From Incurvaria masculella (Eukaryota; Arthropoda; Insecta; Lepidoptera; Incurvariidae): DNA of 64,000 bases. The stretch is from assembly GCA_946894095.1 (NCBI GenBank), contig OX335655.1:19468001-19532000 (forward strand), given 5' to 3'. Position 1 is the first letter of the stretch; every line of letters begins with the position of its first letter. Positions 11,676 through 24,800 of this stretch are shown here, piece after piece. A program made the translations under genes and the position numbers. A model generated the notes under the pieces. The model did not search any database. It saw only the letters and a program-made list of their open reading frames with translations, and was not told where the DNA came from.

Positions 11676-12465
11676 GGTGACCATATAGGGGGCAACTGTG
11701 GGGGCAAGCTGAACTAACGGGGGATGCCGAGCAGTTCCGTCTCTTCAATTGATAAGTGACCCTAATGTGAAACAGTACAACAGTATGAAATGAAATGAAA
11801 TAACTGGTATAACTGTGGAAATACAGTGTTCGTGAGAAAAAATGAAATTATGCACTGCACTGGGCACTGACCAGAATCGGCAGGTCGTGTCCCTCAAAAC
11901 GCATAGGTATCTCATTATTTTTTCCAACGCCTCCATCAGTCCCCCGCCATCTTACGTAGGTATAGTACCCATGGTTCATCATGGAAATTCGCTAAGACCT
12001 TTTTCAACCGTTGAGGCTGACCGTGGTTCGGATTCCACGTAAAACTGTAGGTCCCATTCCTTACTACTAGGTAGTAGGGCGGAATTATCCGGGTTCTATC
12101 CGGGTCTTTCTATGCCTACAAATAAACTGCCGCAGCCTGTCCGCGTCGTCGTAACGGTCTTGTCAGCTAGGCGGGGAGGGGTCCCGACATGTCACCCCAT
12201 AATTGGCCGCACCGACAAAGATTACTTAGTGCATTCAAAGAGCTTTTGCATATCTGAGCCCGGCGCGGTGCTGAGCTTGCCGTGATAAGGCAGCGGCGAG
12301 CGATCGTTCTGAAGCAACGAGAAAGCAACGATACACGAGAAGTGGTATAAGTGGGTGTTTACATATAATAGTTGTTGCATTCGTTCACCATTACAAATAT
12401 TATGGCTAAGGAAAAAACCTTCCCTTCATGGGATGAAAAGAGGGAAACATTATTATTGTCGAAAA

Positions 12466-12660
12466 CTTATTGAGCGGCTCGCGTAGATAAGGAGCTCAGG
12501 AACTTTCCACGACAGAGATCGTGGGTTTAATCCTCACTTCATTCATGCACCACTTTCTTTAACTTTCTGAGTTGGATAGTTCGGAATCTATGTAAAACTG
12601 TAGGTCTCGTACCCCTAGTAGGTTGTAGGGTTAAAGACCACCATACCCTCGCATTGGATG
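12466..12660 (+). repeat. SINE B (tRNA-headed) partial copy
   Basis: Starts with a degraded tRNA-like head containing GTGGGTTTAATCC (B-box position), then CATTCATGCACCACTTTCTTT, GTAAAACTGTAGG and CCCTAGTAGGTTGTAGGG, the ordered landmarks of the SINE B family seen about a dozen times here. A shorter mid-element piece lies at 12,015-12,075. Confidence 0.7.
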
Positions 12661-13829
12661 AATAGATAGCCGGAGCAGCAATGAAAGAACGCCGTATAGA
12701 CAAATTGTGCACACCCTCACGTCGCCACCGCGTGCGAATGTGCTCCTGGAATGCGTTGGAATTGCGTCAGTTCCCCCAACAGAAACCCTCCAATACGTCT
12801 GCGACAATGTTTGCGTGTCGTTAATATCATAGTAGGGTAATAAAACGCTGTAAGTGTAAGAACCTCCTACCTAAGAGGTTCCTCTCGGTGTTCCTCGTTA
12901 CAGTTCCAACGAGGGTCCAATTTAGCCAACTACCTAGCTCGTTGAGTAGGTAGGTAGGTAGGTAGTTAATTAGACATTGGTCATGGATCTAGTTTCTTTA
13001 CTATCGTTCTCTTTCAGTTTTACATCTGTATTTTATTTTAATGCTAATTCTTAGTTCTGTTCCGCTTTATTAATTTAATCCTAGTGTTAGGTGCTGTCAG
13101 TCGAGTGCCCTAGGCCCTCGTAGTGAATAGGAGTCCTGTGAGTCAAGTATGTAGTATAACTGGTCGCTGACCGCGGAGGAGGGAGGGAGAGAGGAGGTGT
13201 TATTACTTCATATTACTAAGGAACGCAGCGTGACACTGCGCGGGGAAGCGGGGAGAAAAACATTTCATGGTGGGGGTTCGAGCTCCGCCTTTTGTGCTAA
13301 ATCCTTCTACCGGAAGAACCCGTATTCTGGTAGCAACTATTCCGAGAGCTATTCTTAGTGGTTACAAGACTACAACTAGATGGCGCCTTTTGTATTTTAT
13401 GTTAGTTTTCCTATAAAAATCCTTCGAAATTTAAATCTATGCATTCGCGCGGAGATCAACATTTCTTATCGTACAAATAAAATTATTGCACGCCATAAAT
13501 TGCAAGACCCTTGCATCGATACAATGTTTAAATATTGACTCAAATTATAATAATACAGACTTTAAATATTTTTTTCTTGTGTAATGTTTGCAACATTTTA
13601 CACAAAATCTCATCGTGTAATCGACTGTTCGCTGAAAATTGCGCCGCAGATCACAATATTGTCCCACAACCTAACAACGCTAGGGCAATGTGGCGAATGA
13701 CGCTAAGCCACGCCTTCTTATCACGTGGGCTGTGACGTAGAGACCCACTTAGTGGACACAGACCCAGTTTGCTTAGACCATCTCCTCTCTACCTCTATCC
13801 TCCGTGTCACTGACAGATGATGTGGCCAC
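12661..13829. other. Intergenic DNA, short GGTA microsatellite, no gene recognised
   Basis: Holds a (GTAG)n run near 12,945-12,965 and several short frames without recognisable motifs. Nothing else can be supported. Confidence 0.4.
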
Positions 13830-13992
13830 ATGCACTTGCTCTATGAATGCGAATGGAAAATAGGCGATGATAGGAAAATCCTTGAAGAAGCATTATCTTC
13901 GGGCCCATTCTTGGAATTCAGTCCTCAGGAATCAGTGCTTTTAGTCGAGATAATCGCTTTTATAGCAGTTGTCAAAGCGATTACAGAGTAAT
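13830..13992 (+). pseudogene. Possible LINE ORF2 C-terminal remnant
   Basis: An open stretch reads HMHLLYECEWKIGDD and ends in a stop at about 13,990. The H-x-LLYEC text resembles the H-x3-4-C end of the cysteine motif that closes some R1/I-type LINE ORF2 proteins. Too short and diverged for a firm call. Confidence 0.3.
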
Positions 13993-14189
13993 TAAGCCAG
14001 ATTAACACGTAGCATGTTGGTACAAGCAAGTAATAACATTTTTATTTTCTTAATTGACTTTTCGGGTTTGCCTTTCTTACGATATGATTCGTGTGGAATT
14101 CAAAAACTTCCGTGAATGAGCCAGGAGCATTTTAGCTTTATACCCCGGGTCCCGTGGATTTGAATGAGATTTTGGCAAACGAATGTCTG

Positions 14190-14461
14190 CAGCGAGCGCA
14201 TTTGTCGTCGGATGAGGTTATAGAGTTATCGCCACTGGAACTAAAAAAAGACTTATCGAAAAAGACAATTTGGACTTTCATCCAAACTTAGGAATTGCGC
14301 TCCGAATGCCGTCTGGTACACCAGCGTCAAACTGCTCGCCAGAAGGATCGTGTAGTGAATACGACTCGTTTTCAGCACTAAAAAGACTAAAGTATTACTT
14401 AAGATCTATAGAAGAGAACAGGACGTTAAAGTCAGAAATAATGCAGTCTACCTACATATAG
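14190..14461 (+). pseudogene. hAT-like transposase C-terminal remnant
   Basis: The frame ending at 14,461 contains SFSALKRLKYYLRS, close to the SFSxLKRIKTYLRS dimerisation-region motif of hAT/ZMYM-type transposases. Upstream frame text (LQRAHLSSDEVIELSP) is in another frame, so the copy is frameshifted. Non-functional. Confidence 0.5.
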
Positions 14462-14574
14462 ACTTTGATGACGTTATCGGTTCTTCTTTCGCCGTGTGAT
14501 TGTATGCATCGTTATATTCTATGTGATTCGCCGCGTATGACGATCGGAGGGGATACATCGGGGTCGTCGACAAT

Positions 14575-14820
14575 CGCCATACGGCAGAAAGAAGTACCTG
14601 CGCGACCACGTCGTGGAAGAAGAACCATCGCAGCAGACCTGCAGTGAGGACGACCAGCAGCAATAAGGAAGACCAGCAAAGTGGCCTGAAGAAATTCCCC
14701 CAGAGACCTGATCGCAGTAGCAGGCAGTCTACGACACCACAGCCAAGAGGCATACCGCCAAAAGCCGTTTCCCCCGCCCGCTCACGCGAGCGGAATATAA
14801 CAGGGGTTTCATGGATCCCT
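14575..14820 (+). mobile_element. LINE 3'-end fragment related to the 54-kb LINE
   Basis: Shares extended text with 54,620-54,845: GTGGCCTGAAGAA, CCTGATCGCAGTAGCAGGCA versus CCTGCCTGCAGTAGCAGACA, and GTTTCCCCCGCCCGCTCACG. It is the 3' region of the same non-LTR element family, without its coding part. Confidence 0.7.
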
Positions 14821-15102
14821 TGCAAATTACCTCACTTATCTATAAAAATAACGTCGGTCGATGTGCCAAAACCGTAGCATGCGCGCGCAATAATAACTAT
14901 AGTTACTATTTATTTATATAATAATAGGATATATGGTTTATAACCTTTGCCTTTTGTAAGTAAACCCAACAAATTTAAATAAAATTAACAATTCCTGTTA
15001 CCAAATGATGAAGATGGATTTAGGGGTTGTCGGTTTGATTTGTTGTACATATCAACAAATCGTTATATTGTTTACTAAAAGTTGGCAGCCTGCCGCTGTT
15101 AA

Positions 15103-15394
15103 AAACCGGCCAAGTGCGAGTCGGACTCGCACACGAAGGGTTCCGTACCATCGTAAAAAAATGTATGCAAAAAAATAACATTTTTTGCATGGGGACCCCC
15201 TTTAATTAATTATTTCTTAATCTTACCTATTTGTTGTTATAGCGGCAAAATAAATACACACTCTGTGAAAATTTCAGCTGTCTATCTGTTACGGTTACTG
15301 CGATACAGCCCTGTGACAGACGGACAGACGGACGGACAGCGGAGGCTTAGTAATAGGGTTCCGTTTTCACCCTTTGGGCACGGAACCCTAAAAA
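15103..15394 (+). repeat. Family A dispersed repeat (copy 3)
   Basis: A full-length copy from AAAAACCGGCCAAGTGCGAG to GGCACGGAACCCTAAAAAC, lying about 220 bp upstream of the ATG12 start codon. It is one of the cleanest copies for defining the family. Confidence 0.85.
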
Positions 15395-15616
15395 CAAATG
15401 ACGGCTAAAGGACCAGGAATCCATAGCCAATTATAAAAAAAAACAAATGTCAACGTCAACGTCAAACAGACACAGACCACAAATAAACAGACAATCATTC
15501 GATATGTTTTTGGATATGTTCTGCTTCTTTGCCTGAGCACCTGAACCTGAAAAATTGGTTATTTATCCGAAACGTGAAAAGGGAATTTCGGAATACATAG
15601 TCAACGTTTCGCTACC

Positions 15617-16887
15617 ATGAGTTCGGAGAAAGAAGTGGAGGAGAGTCTCCCGGGAGACCTGTCGCTCGCGTTGGGCGACATGGCGCTACGAGATCACGAC
15701 ACCCCAGCGACTCGGGATGCTGAAGCTAAACAGGATAAGTCCAAAAGTGGGTTCGTTATTTAGCCTTTGGCTCCAAAATAGGAGTATTTAGGTCCGATTT
15801 TGGTATAAATTATTTAGATGACGGGGCGCGGCGTACATTAGGTACACAAGAATAAAAAAATTAATATTGCCTAAAAAAGGGGCAAAAAAGCAACATTTTG
15901 CAATATTGTCACGTAAAGGAAACATCAGTTAACATCTAAGAAGAAATGTAAAAGCTTTATTGTTTTTTTTCTCCTTTCCTTACAAAAAGTCTACGTGATG
16001 GTTTGTAAAAGTCAAAATTACCAGATCAGACCACCAGCTAGTTGCTAAGAATATATACTGCATAATATAAACTGCAGGTTTGTTGTTCCATCCTGAATTT
16101 ATCATATGTGTGTGTTGCAGTTGACATACTTTTGAAAGCAACCGGTAATGCTCCAATCATGAAGAAAAAGAAGTGGGCTGTCGCAGCAGAGAAACCAGTG
16201 GGCTGGGTCGTTGAGTTTGTCAAGAAATATCTTAAGTTAGAGCCGGAGGAACGATTGGTGAGCCATGTCTCTATCAGTACTTTTAAATAAGCGATAAGTC
16301 GCTACCCATAAATCAATGAGAACTTTTAACCGAGTTAACCACAGTGGTCCTATTTATGGAAACTTGTTTAACCTCTAGATGCCTGCGTCTTTTGTGACAA
16401 GGTGACCAACATTCTAGAGGTTAATGTTGTTCAAATAGTAGAGTGCAAGTTACAAGCGACAGAACCTCTGAGCTGCTGAGGTATCAGGCTCGAACTAGCG
16501 AGCTATAGGATAGTCAAGTAAAAATTTTAGCAAAGACTTGGAAATTATTATTGGCTACTGCTGCCAGTGCATGCAGAGTGTGACATGAGTTGCTTCGTCA
16601 GACAAGCCTGGTTGAAATTAGCCTCTTTTTGAAATTAACAGGAGCTAGTTTAGTGACATCCGACCTTAACCCGAAGGAGTAGAAATCTAATGCACTGGGA
16701 ATCAGAGCTCTCTGTCTTGGTATCCGGAATCGTGTAATCTCAGCAAGAATGTTGTTGATTTCAGTTCCTGTACGTGAATCAAACGTTTGCACCGTCGCCC
16801 GACCAGACCATCCGCAACTTGTACGAGTGCTTTGGCACGGACGGCAAACTCGTACTGCACTACTGCAAGAGCCAGGCGTGGGGCTAG
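15617..16887 (+). CDS. ATG12: Autophagy-related ubiquitin-like modifier ATG12
   Basis: Three exons join in phase: 15617-15746, 16121-16257 and 16765-16887, giving 129 residues. Exon 1 encodes an acidic, poorly conserved N-terminus; exons 2 and 3 encode the ubiquitin-like fold (about residues 44-129) with [20 protein letters not shown], then [17 protein letters not shown] and the C-terminal [10 protein letters not shown]. The terminal glycine (residue 129), which forms the isopeptide bond with ATG5 through ATG7 and ATG10, is directly followed by the TAG stop, so no processing is needed, as known for the family. Introns are GT-AG (gtgggt/ttgcag and gtgagc/tttcag). Length is close to the human protein (140). 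The ATG5-ATG12 conjugate with ATG16 acts as E3 for ATG8 lipidation on the phagophore. The ATG context is TACCATGA. It is a single gene in + orientation, and the neighbours are unrelated. Identification is firm. Confidence 0.97.
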
Positions 16888-17177
16888 ACCACCCCCCACC
16901 ACCCCCTCATTTTTTTTAATGCTGTATAAATGTTTAAAATCACACTTACCCATCACACTGTTTTACAGAAGGAATTAGGCACCATGCCAGCTTACCCTTT
17001 GTGGTGTGTGGGTTCCAGGACATATAAAGAATGCACCTAGTTCCTACGACGTGAGTTGGGCAAATATGACAGTACGTACAGACAGTTTGAAAACTTAGCT
17101 GGATCAAATTTACTATTTTTAGTGATTGATTCTGATCTTTGACTGTAGTTTGTGTACGAAGTTAACCCATAGACTTA

Positions 17178-17315
17178 GCCCCGATTGCACGAAGAGACGG
17201 CTTAGTTTATCAATGTTCAAAAACGTCACTTTTAGTGAACCGCATGGAGTTCCTTTCATACTGTCCGTACAAAGTGACGTATTAAATCTTTGTTCTTTCG
17301 TGCACTCGGCCCTTG
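17178..17315. mobile_element. Short inverted-repeat element, family F copy 1 (Harbinger-like)
   Basis: Ends AGCCCCGATTGCACGAAGAG and CTTTCGTGCACTCGGCCC are inverted complements. The same element is at 60,539-60,697 (where it interrupts family E with a TTA duplication) and at 61,394-61,513. It lies in the 3' flank of ATG12. Confidence 0.75.
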
Positions 17316-17367
17316 TAATAACTAGACATTTACAAAGCTAACTGACGGATGAGACAAAATGTTTTCA

Positions 17368-17373
17368 AATAAA
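17368..17373 (+). terminator. Candidate polyadenylation signal for ATG12
   Basis: An AATAAA hexamer about 480 bp after the ATG12 stop codon. No nearer canonical hexamer was noticed, but only transcript data would settle use. Confidence 0.35.
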
Positions 17374-18043
17374 ATGTATTTACAGACATACAACTAGCGG
17401 GGTCTACTCTAAAAAAAAAATTATCTCATCGCTGCATATAGCTCCGTCTCTTCTCCTCTTGCATAGGTTGCATTTATTGATCTTAACCTTTCAATCCCAC
17501 GCACATTCATCTTGAGCGAAGCGGCATACCTACTAAATTTTTAATATTTCGGCGTGGATAACATATGTAACATTGATTGTAATGCAATACATTACATGTG
17601 ATTTATGTAGTAACCCTTCCCTACCCCTAAAAGTTGTCAGATTTGAATCCAAATGTTTTAATCACTGAGAAAACTTCATTCCATGCCTGTATTTTTTTAT
17701 TTTTTTGAAAATATCGAACGAAATTTCTAAAATTAATGTAAAAATAGACAGCTTTGTTCCAATGTTTCTAGCCAATATTTTCCAATCTAAATTGAAAAAA
17801 TGATAACATACAAACGTAGATTTTGACAATATATTTTTTATTCAAAATTTCCAAAACGTAGTACTCAATAATCAACCTACACTAAGTTACGTCAATAACT
17901 GAATGACCCGCGGATTCTATCGACTCTGCAACTAAATTAGAATAGGAATCTTTTACGAATGTTAGTAGTTCCTATTTAAGTATTTTATTTTCCAATTACC
18001 TCATTGTGATTCTAGACTACATTTTGAGTAGTCTTAACTAGTC

Positions 18044-18465
18044 TTAAGGTTGCCTTTCCTGGCGGGACTAATTAATTTGCGGGCACAGTACAAAACCGTG
18101 CTATTGCGCTCTGGGACCTTCTCCATTTCAAAGAAAAAGACAGGCTCCGTAATGAGGAAGATACAACATGTCCACAAAGCAGGCAATGCGCATAGTGTTT
18201 GATTTGGTAATGACTAATCTTTTTAAGATGTTTTTATTTTATCGTTGAGTAATCCACCTCCAAATGTATTGTATAAAACGAGCGAAAAATTCGAACTTTC
18301 GGACCTTATAACTTAGAAACCAAACACCATTTTACAATGCCAACGGTCATCTAGTTTGTTCAACTAAAGCTAATTTGAGCAACATTTTGGATTTTTGACA
18401 AGAAATATGGGCATGATCTTCTTTCCACGTTTGTATGGGGAGTTGAGCGGGAAGGTCCACCTTAA
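18044..18465. mobile_element. TTAA-flanked inverted-repeat element, family L copy 2
   Basis: Bounded by TTAAGGTTGCCTTTCCTGG and GGGAAGGTCCACCTTAA, with TTAA at 18,044-18,047 and 18,462-18,465. The interior matches copy 1 in inverse orientation, including ACAGGCTCCGTAATGAGGAA and CCACGTTTGTATGGGGAG. Confidence 0.75.
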
Positions 18466-18790
18466 ATAAAAATATTCAAGCAAATTGTTATTTTAAATAA
18501 ATCCAACCCAATCAACCATAGATTAAAGTATTGACACTAAAAATAAGCATTTTGAAAAATGTTAAATGTTGTTAGGGGGGAGGGGAGGGGTTCGAGACAA
18601 ATTAATGAACATTTCAAGCGGTTTCAAATGTTCAACTTTAAATGTAACCAAACATAACTTTTTACAATGTGATAGCCAAGGATATTGGGAAGCTGTCCAA
18701 AATATCAGGTGATAGTCATGTAAATATTGATTTTAGTTTATTTAATATGTTATAAGTTTTTTAATAAAAAAATATTATATGAGAACCTTG

Positions 18791-18796
18791 TTTATT
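18791..18796 (-). terminator. Candidate polyadenylation signal for CFAP52
   Basis: AATAAA on the minus strand about 100 bp downstream of the proposed CFAP52 stop codon (18,896-18,894). It supports a transcript end near 18,770. Confidence 0.5.
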
Positions 18797-18893
18797 TGTA
18801 CAAAAATAATAATGGACACAATTAATTCACACAACACAATAGAGATATTGGCACTGCTTGCTGGCTGCGGCCCGGCTCGGCCGCTGTTCAAGA

Positions 18894-21800
18894 TCACCGC
18901 TTGCGATCGCCACCGCCGCCGCTACCTCTGCCGCCCCCGCCCACGCTGCGTATTGAATCTTTACTTGTAGTCTTCGTGGGAAGAAATCCTGAAAATGATT
19001 AATCTTTAGCAAATTACCTCTACTCTGTGCCCAATTTTGAGAACATATATACAATGTCAAAAAACACTGCATAGAGTATTAAAATGTTTCATATTCAGAA
19101 CAACCCGCTTGAAGGCCCTGGGGGGGTTGTAAATTTACTCACCTTGTAAGTGATGAAATTTGATGGTTAGTTACATTTCTTACCATGCGTACAGGTATAT
19201 TTAAAATAACTTGCCCGAATAACACATTGATTGACAGTTAGCATGCTACGAAATGTAACATTACATTTAATCGAAGTTAACCTACCATGGAAGTAGCTCT
19301 TGGTAGTCAGACAATCGCAGCCCCATCATTCAATTACGCAAAATCTATGCTTTGTACATAACACCTTATGTCCATTGCAGCGGCTGCCATAGTGTTCGCC
19401 GCGGCGTCCCGTGAGGAGTCCCAAATGCTTAGGACTTCCATCGGATCCTTATGACTAAGGCAGCCAAGAAAATATACTGGCTCTGAAGGGAGCTGCATAC
19501 TCAAAATGTTTCCCCCTGGTCTAATAGCTCCTATTCGAAAGTTTTGACTCTGAAATTTTTTGTACAATATTCCATTTGATGCTTCAAAGAAAAGGTTTTC
19601 AAAAGTATGATTAGAGTAATGAATGAAAAACAAATTTTTCAGGTGGTTTTTGACGCAAGTATGATTGTGTGGGGTGCCATTTGTAGGTTTTTTGTTTTCA
19701 GCGGGAGGATATTAATAGGGCAAATTAATTTATTTGCCCTAGTCAATAAATAAAGTTATTTTCATGCAAAAAAAAAATTCGGTCGATATTGGCTCAATGT
19801 CAGTAACAAATTAGTCCACTTAAGGTCCACTTAAAGTGCAATACTTTTTGCGTTCTGTGTAAAAAAAAAACATTGTATGGATCGGAACATCCTTAAGAAG
19901 GCCCTTCCCGACAGGACGAACTTACTCGCAGGCACGTTACAAAATCCACGTCAAAACTTTTTCTATAAAATGTGCAAACTTAGAAACCAAACACAATTTT
20001 ACAATGCCAATGGTCATTAAGCATCTAGTTCGATCCAATAAAGCTGTTTTGAGTATAACTTTGGATCTCCAATGGGAAATATGCGTATCATCTTCTTTCC
20101 ACGTTTGCATGGGGAGTAGTGCGGGAAGGGCCCACCTCAACGGTATTACACATAGAGAACATCAAGTATTCTATGAAACATGTATTCGGCGGAAATAGGA
20201 ATTTATAGGAAACATTACAAAAACCGGCCAAGTGCGAGTCGGACTCTCACACGAAGGGTTCTGTACCATCGTAAAATATTTAATTTTTATATTTTTATTT
20301 TTTTTGTTATTTTTGGCCATCTGCAATCAGTGCACACTATAAGCAGGTTTTTGAGTGCTTTGAAGACTAGAATGAGATAGTGGCTCCCTTTGGATGGCTA
20401 TCTCTTATGAGTGATCTGTAAGTATAGGCATCTTATGTTCTCTTGTCTAGGTTAGCAATAACATGCCGCTTCAATCTTCTGACATTATCTGTAGTATCAG
20501 TAAGAACTACAGCCAGCTTGTTGACATGATCCGTTAGTCTTTTAGAGTAGCGTTTGGAGGCATTATTTATTTCCTCTTTTATTGTGGGCATTTGCAGGTA
20601 TTCGTGCGTTTCTGATGTTTTCACGAACCATGGGGCGTTTGTGATTGTGCGGAACACATTATTCTGAAAGCGTTGTAGGATTTCCAGGTCGATACTGGCT
20701 TCAGGATAGATTTGTAGATCAGTAGTTTGTTGTTTAATGAGAGTCTAGTGTGCCTTCCCAGCAACCATAGAAGGGATCTGAAGCGAGAGTTCAATTCGTC
20801 TCGTTTTTTCTGTATGTGGATACGCCATGTCTGTCGCCTGTCAAGGTGTATACCCAGGTATCTAGCTGAATCGCAGTGTGATAACGTTATTTTTAAATTT
20901 TATATATTTGTTGTAGCGGCAAAATAAATACACACTCTGTGCAAAATTTCAGCTGCCTCCTACGGTTGATGAGATACAGCCCTGTGACAGACGGACGGAC
21001 AGCGGAGGCTTAGTAATAGGGTTCCGTTTTCACCCTTTGGGTACGGAACCCTAAAAACCCTCTTGAATGAATAAACACGAACCGGGGGGCAGGCCGAGCT
21101 TCCGCGCGGGCGCCGCCGGGCGCCGGCCGCTGGGCGACTTCTCGGGCGCGGCGGGCGCGGCGAGCGCGGCGCCGCATGGACAGCGCGAGTGCACGCTACT
21201 GCGCGACGTGTCCATAGCGGCGATCTTCTCTTCCTGCGGGCCGGGAGCGGCACTTGCTTGCATTTGTGTGGATTTGAGGATTAATACCGTATAGTATTAA
21301 AACCTAATGTGCAAGTGTTTCATAATGTTTTGTTGCCACTGGAGCAGTGCATCGCTTTAAGGTCCTTGCTTATGGTGACGCTTGGTTCGGGTTTTCTCTT
21401 TCCTTAAAATATGGTCGAGAGCGGCGTGATGTTCGTGAACGGGTTTGGCAACATTTTAGTTGGTGGGGATAGTCTTTGCAAATAAAACTGAACATGAACT
21501 GTTGCATACGGCATGAATTGTAATTTTTTTAATTCATGATATTTTAGTGTTTTACTTATGCTTTTGTTAAAACAATTACACACACTTTTGTAAGTTAGAA
21601 AAAAAACAGCGGAGTTTCTTTCCAGTTCTTCTTCACTGTGTTTTGTTTTGCTGAACTGGCCAATGTTAAAATATGACTGATCCGAGTGCAGTGTACTGTC
21701 TATGGATGGTGAATAAACAATACAATGCAATGACCTTTCCATACTACGTGGCATGGTTAAGCCGTTACGGGCTGGTTGAAAAGATGGTTGAAGGGGCAAT

Positions 21801-24800
21801 GAGGCGTCCAGTTCAATGAATGTGACATGTATGTATGTATAATCGACCGTGAAGCAAGGACACATTAATTGAAGAAAGAGCCCAGTAAAAAGAACTACTT
21901 AACGAATATACTGCAAGGCTGGACCCGAATCAGCAAAACATACCATTCGCGGGTATTGCGTCTACAAATTTCGCCACCGGCTGTATACCCATAATTCGTA
22001 AAGTATGTATATTCGTAAAGTTGTTCTTTTTACTGGGCTCTTTCTTCAATTAATGTGTCCTTGCTTCACGTCGATTATACATACATACATGTCACATTCC
22101 TTGGAATAAGCGACGTACCTGCTTAGTACGAAAAAGTATATTTACTTAATCCAGTTCAATGTAGCCATGCTCATATAATGGTAAGATCGTGGCATGGCGC
22201 CTATTTCCTTCGGTAATGCGGTATGTTGGGCTGATAACTTGACTGTACTTTTGTTATAGCCATGCATGTACAGTTACAAAAAAAATCTCTGACTATCCTG
22301 TTAAGTCTCGTATATTTTTTGATATTTCTATTAGATGTAAGGTTAACAAAAATATTTTCAGGATTACTTTATTCTCGTCCTTCATTAAACTTAGATAACT
22401 GTTGGTTCAAATTAATTAAAATCTGGAAATGTTTTACTTTTGTAATGCATCCAAATAAAACTTAAAATCCCTGTTCTGCGCTTTTAAAACAGAGTACATA
22501 ACATGCAATACTTTTTAAAGTTAGAAGTTTAAAATTAGAAAAAAATTAGCGAGACTTGCACGCTAGAAGCGAAACTTGATTGAGCATTTTGGATTGGGGC
22601 GGTGACTTCGGACCTTTGAAGTTGGAGAAGGGGATAAGTTCCACTTTTACATTTGATCCTGGCCAATTCGCCCTACCGCGCTCAAACAACCTTCACATAA
22701 AAAACCCGACAGTGCTTAGGTTTCTTCTCCACATATGCTTCCGATATAAAAGCAAAGGATTTATTGAAGAATGTCTCCTCCTGCCGCGTGAAAAGTCGTA
22801 AGTTTTCAAACATGTTCAACGACTGCGGCAATCTCAAAAGTATCAACTGATTTAATCATATTTTTTTTCAGTTTCATGCAAGAAGATATTTATTTTATTT
22901 ATTTATTTATTTATTTGATGAACGAGCAGCCTAATCTGATGTGTTCATGTCTGGGTTCACTGGTGCTTTGTTATTACGGTTACTTTAGTTTAGTGTTTTT
23001 AGGTGTTTGTCAAGCCTGTTTTTAAAAGAATTGGTGGTGGGTGCTTCAACGACATCTTCTGGCAGCTTGTTCCACATTTCAACTGCTCTATTCGACAGGA
23101 AGTGTTGTCTCAGGTTTGTTGAGCTGACAGTGGCATTGAGCTTTGGGCTATGACCACGGAGATGACTATTTGTGTTTCTAGTGAAGAGTTAATGTTAAGT
23201 TAAGATTTAATGTTTTGACTTGATTGTATTTAATGTCCATATTGATAGACCAATATATACCAAAAACAATACAGAATGAATTAGAAAGAAAACTTAGCCC
23301 GCATCTAATAGCCAAATTATGTGGTAAAGGATTTTGTTACGTCCAGCAATGATATTAACGTACGTACATGGTTCGATATATATGTAAGGGTAACGAGTGA
23401 ATGTAACCTTCCGGGGTGCGGCGGGCAGCTTGCGCTCAACCGGGGCCCGCAGGGGCAGGCGGAGGTCGGGCCCAGTGGCGGGGCTGGGGGGAGCTCCGGC
23501 CGCCGCGGGCACGACCGCCGGCGCACTCGCCGCCGACTTCTGCGCGTATTGCTGAGAGAGAGAGCCAATGTTATGACTTCGATGAACAGTAATGAGTTCG
23601 ATAATGGCAAAGGCCGAAGTATTACTAGTTTTGACAATTATTAGTTATTGTGGTATGGATCTGCTCTTCTACGACTTGCGGATGCAAGTGAGCTACACAC
23701 ACAGACATTGCATCCCACAAATTTACTTCTCAATTTAAAATTTATCCAATCCCTCATCTACTAGATGGCGCTGGATTTGAGAGTTAATCTTAACACACGC
23801 ATTTTTGATTGCAAGAAAGAGATTGGTACATTTGTAGGCTTGCAGGGTTATATTCAGAGGCCCTATTACGATTCTCTTAATATATAGGGATAATCTTAGA
23901 GTCTGAGCTCCTTGTTTCCGCAGGCTTACAACATTGAATAGAGCAGGCATTTGAGGGATACACTAAATGGCCCATCCATGGATTTTTTGCTCAGGTGATT
24001 TGCAATACAACCAGCAGCACTGGTAGGTACAGCTGTCCACACTATCACACTCACCTGAGGCGTCTTCCACACGACGATGCTGCCCGCGGCGCAGCAGCTG
24101 ACGATGTGGCGCTTGTCGGGGCTGAACCGACAGCACGTGACCGCCCCCGAGTGGCCCAGCCCCAGATGCGTGTAGATCCCCTCCTGGTACTGCCACAGCT
24201 ACCGCAACATTTTAAGTTTCAAACATAATATGAACTCATGTAAATAAAAATATAAAAAAAATATTATTATTAAGTCCCTTTCTTAGTAGATCCATTATTG
24301 GACAAAAAACTATTTTTTTTATTTGGTATACAGGTCATTTCACAACTTTGGGTGTTTTCCATAATAAGAGTTAAGAGCATATGAATATACTGTATAAATG
24401 TTTTTTTTTTTTTTTTTGTGCGTGTGCGTGCTCAATGTGCGTGCGTGTAATTTAATTTTATAGAGCAATATATATATATTTTTCTGTCATCTGTATTTCA
24501 CAAGTAAATAAAAGGTGATATGATTTTAGGCCATTAATTTTTTTATTATAAAAAAACCTATTTTAAAGCCCAATGCAATACAAATTAATATGTTTGGTAT
24601 GATCGTTACAGGGTCCACCTTGACAAGCTGATCGTTGCCGCCCGTTACGAAAAGTTCTCCGTCGGTGGACACGTCCAGAGCGTTGACTGCACCGGTTTTG
24701 GTCGCCTCCAGCTGGAAAACACCCAAATTGATTTTTAGTATGCTAAACAATTCATAACATTTTTTTATTCATCGGCTTAAAGCACATGCACACGAACAGA

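Larger units (their letters stand above)
18894..23551 (-). other. Proposed C-terminal extension exons 14-16 of CFAP52
   Basis: Exon 14 (23551-23408, 48 codons) follows a CTCTCTCTCAG acceptor and ends at AAG|GTTACA. Exon 15 (21233-21083) follows GGCCCGCAG and ends CCCG|GTTCGT. Exon 16 (18988-18894) follows ATTTTCAG and ends in TGA. Phases 0-0, 0-1 and 1-stop agree with each other and with the phase-0 CAG|GTGAGT donor of exon 13. The exons are GC-rich islands in AT-rich DNA. They encode Ala/Pro-rich, then RCPCGAALAAP, then SVGGGGRGSGGGG text. No known domain. Alternative: read-through of exon 13 into its intron gives a stop about 43 codons later. Confidence 0.65.

Noticed and set aside
12466..12540. 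Possible tRNA gene from GTGGGTTTAATCC
   Set aside because: It is the degraded head of SINE B; no complete cloverleaf.
21067..21294. Plus-strand 75-codon GC-rich frame
   Set aside because: The minus strand has an acceptor and donor with a phase that fits the CFAP52 tail, which explains the GC-rich island better.
23321..23644. Plus-strand 107-codon frame
   Set aside because: Same reason: the minus strand reads as exon 14 with flanking AG and GT in phase.
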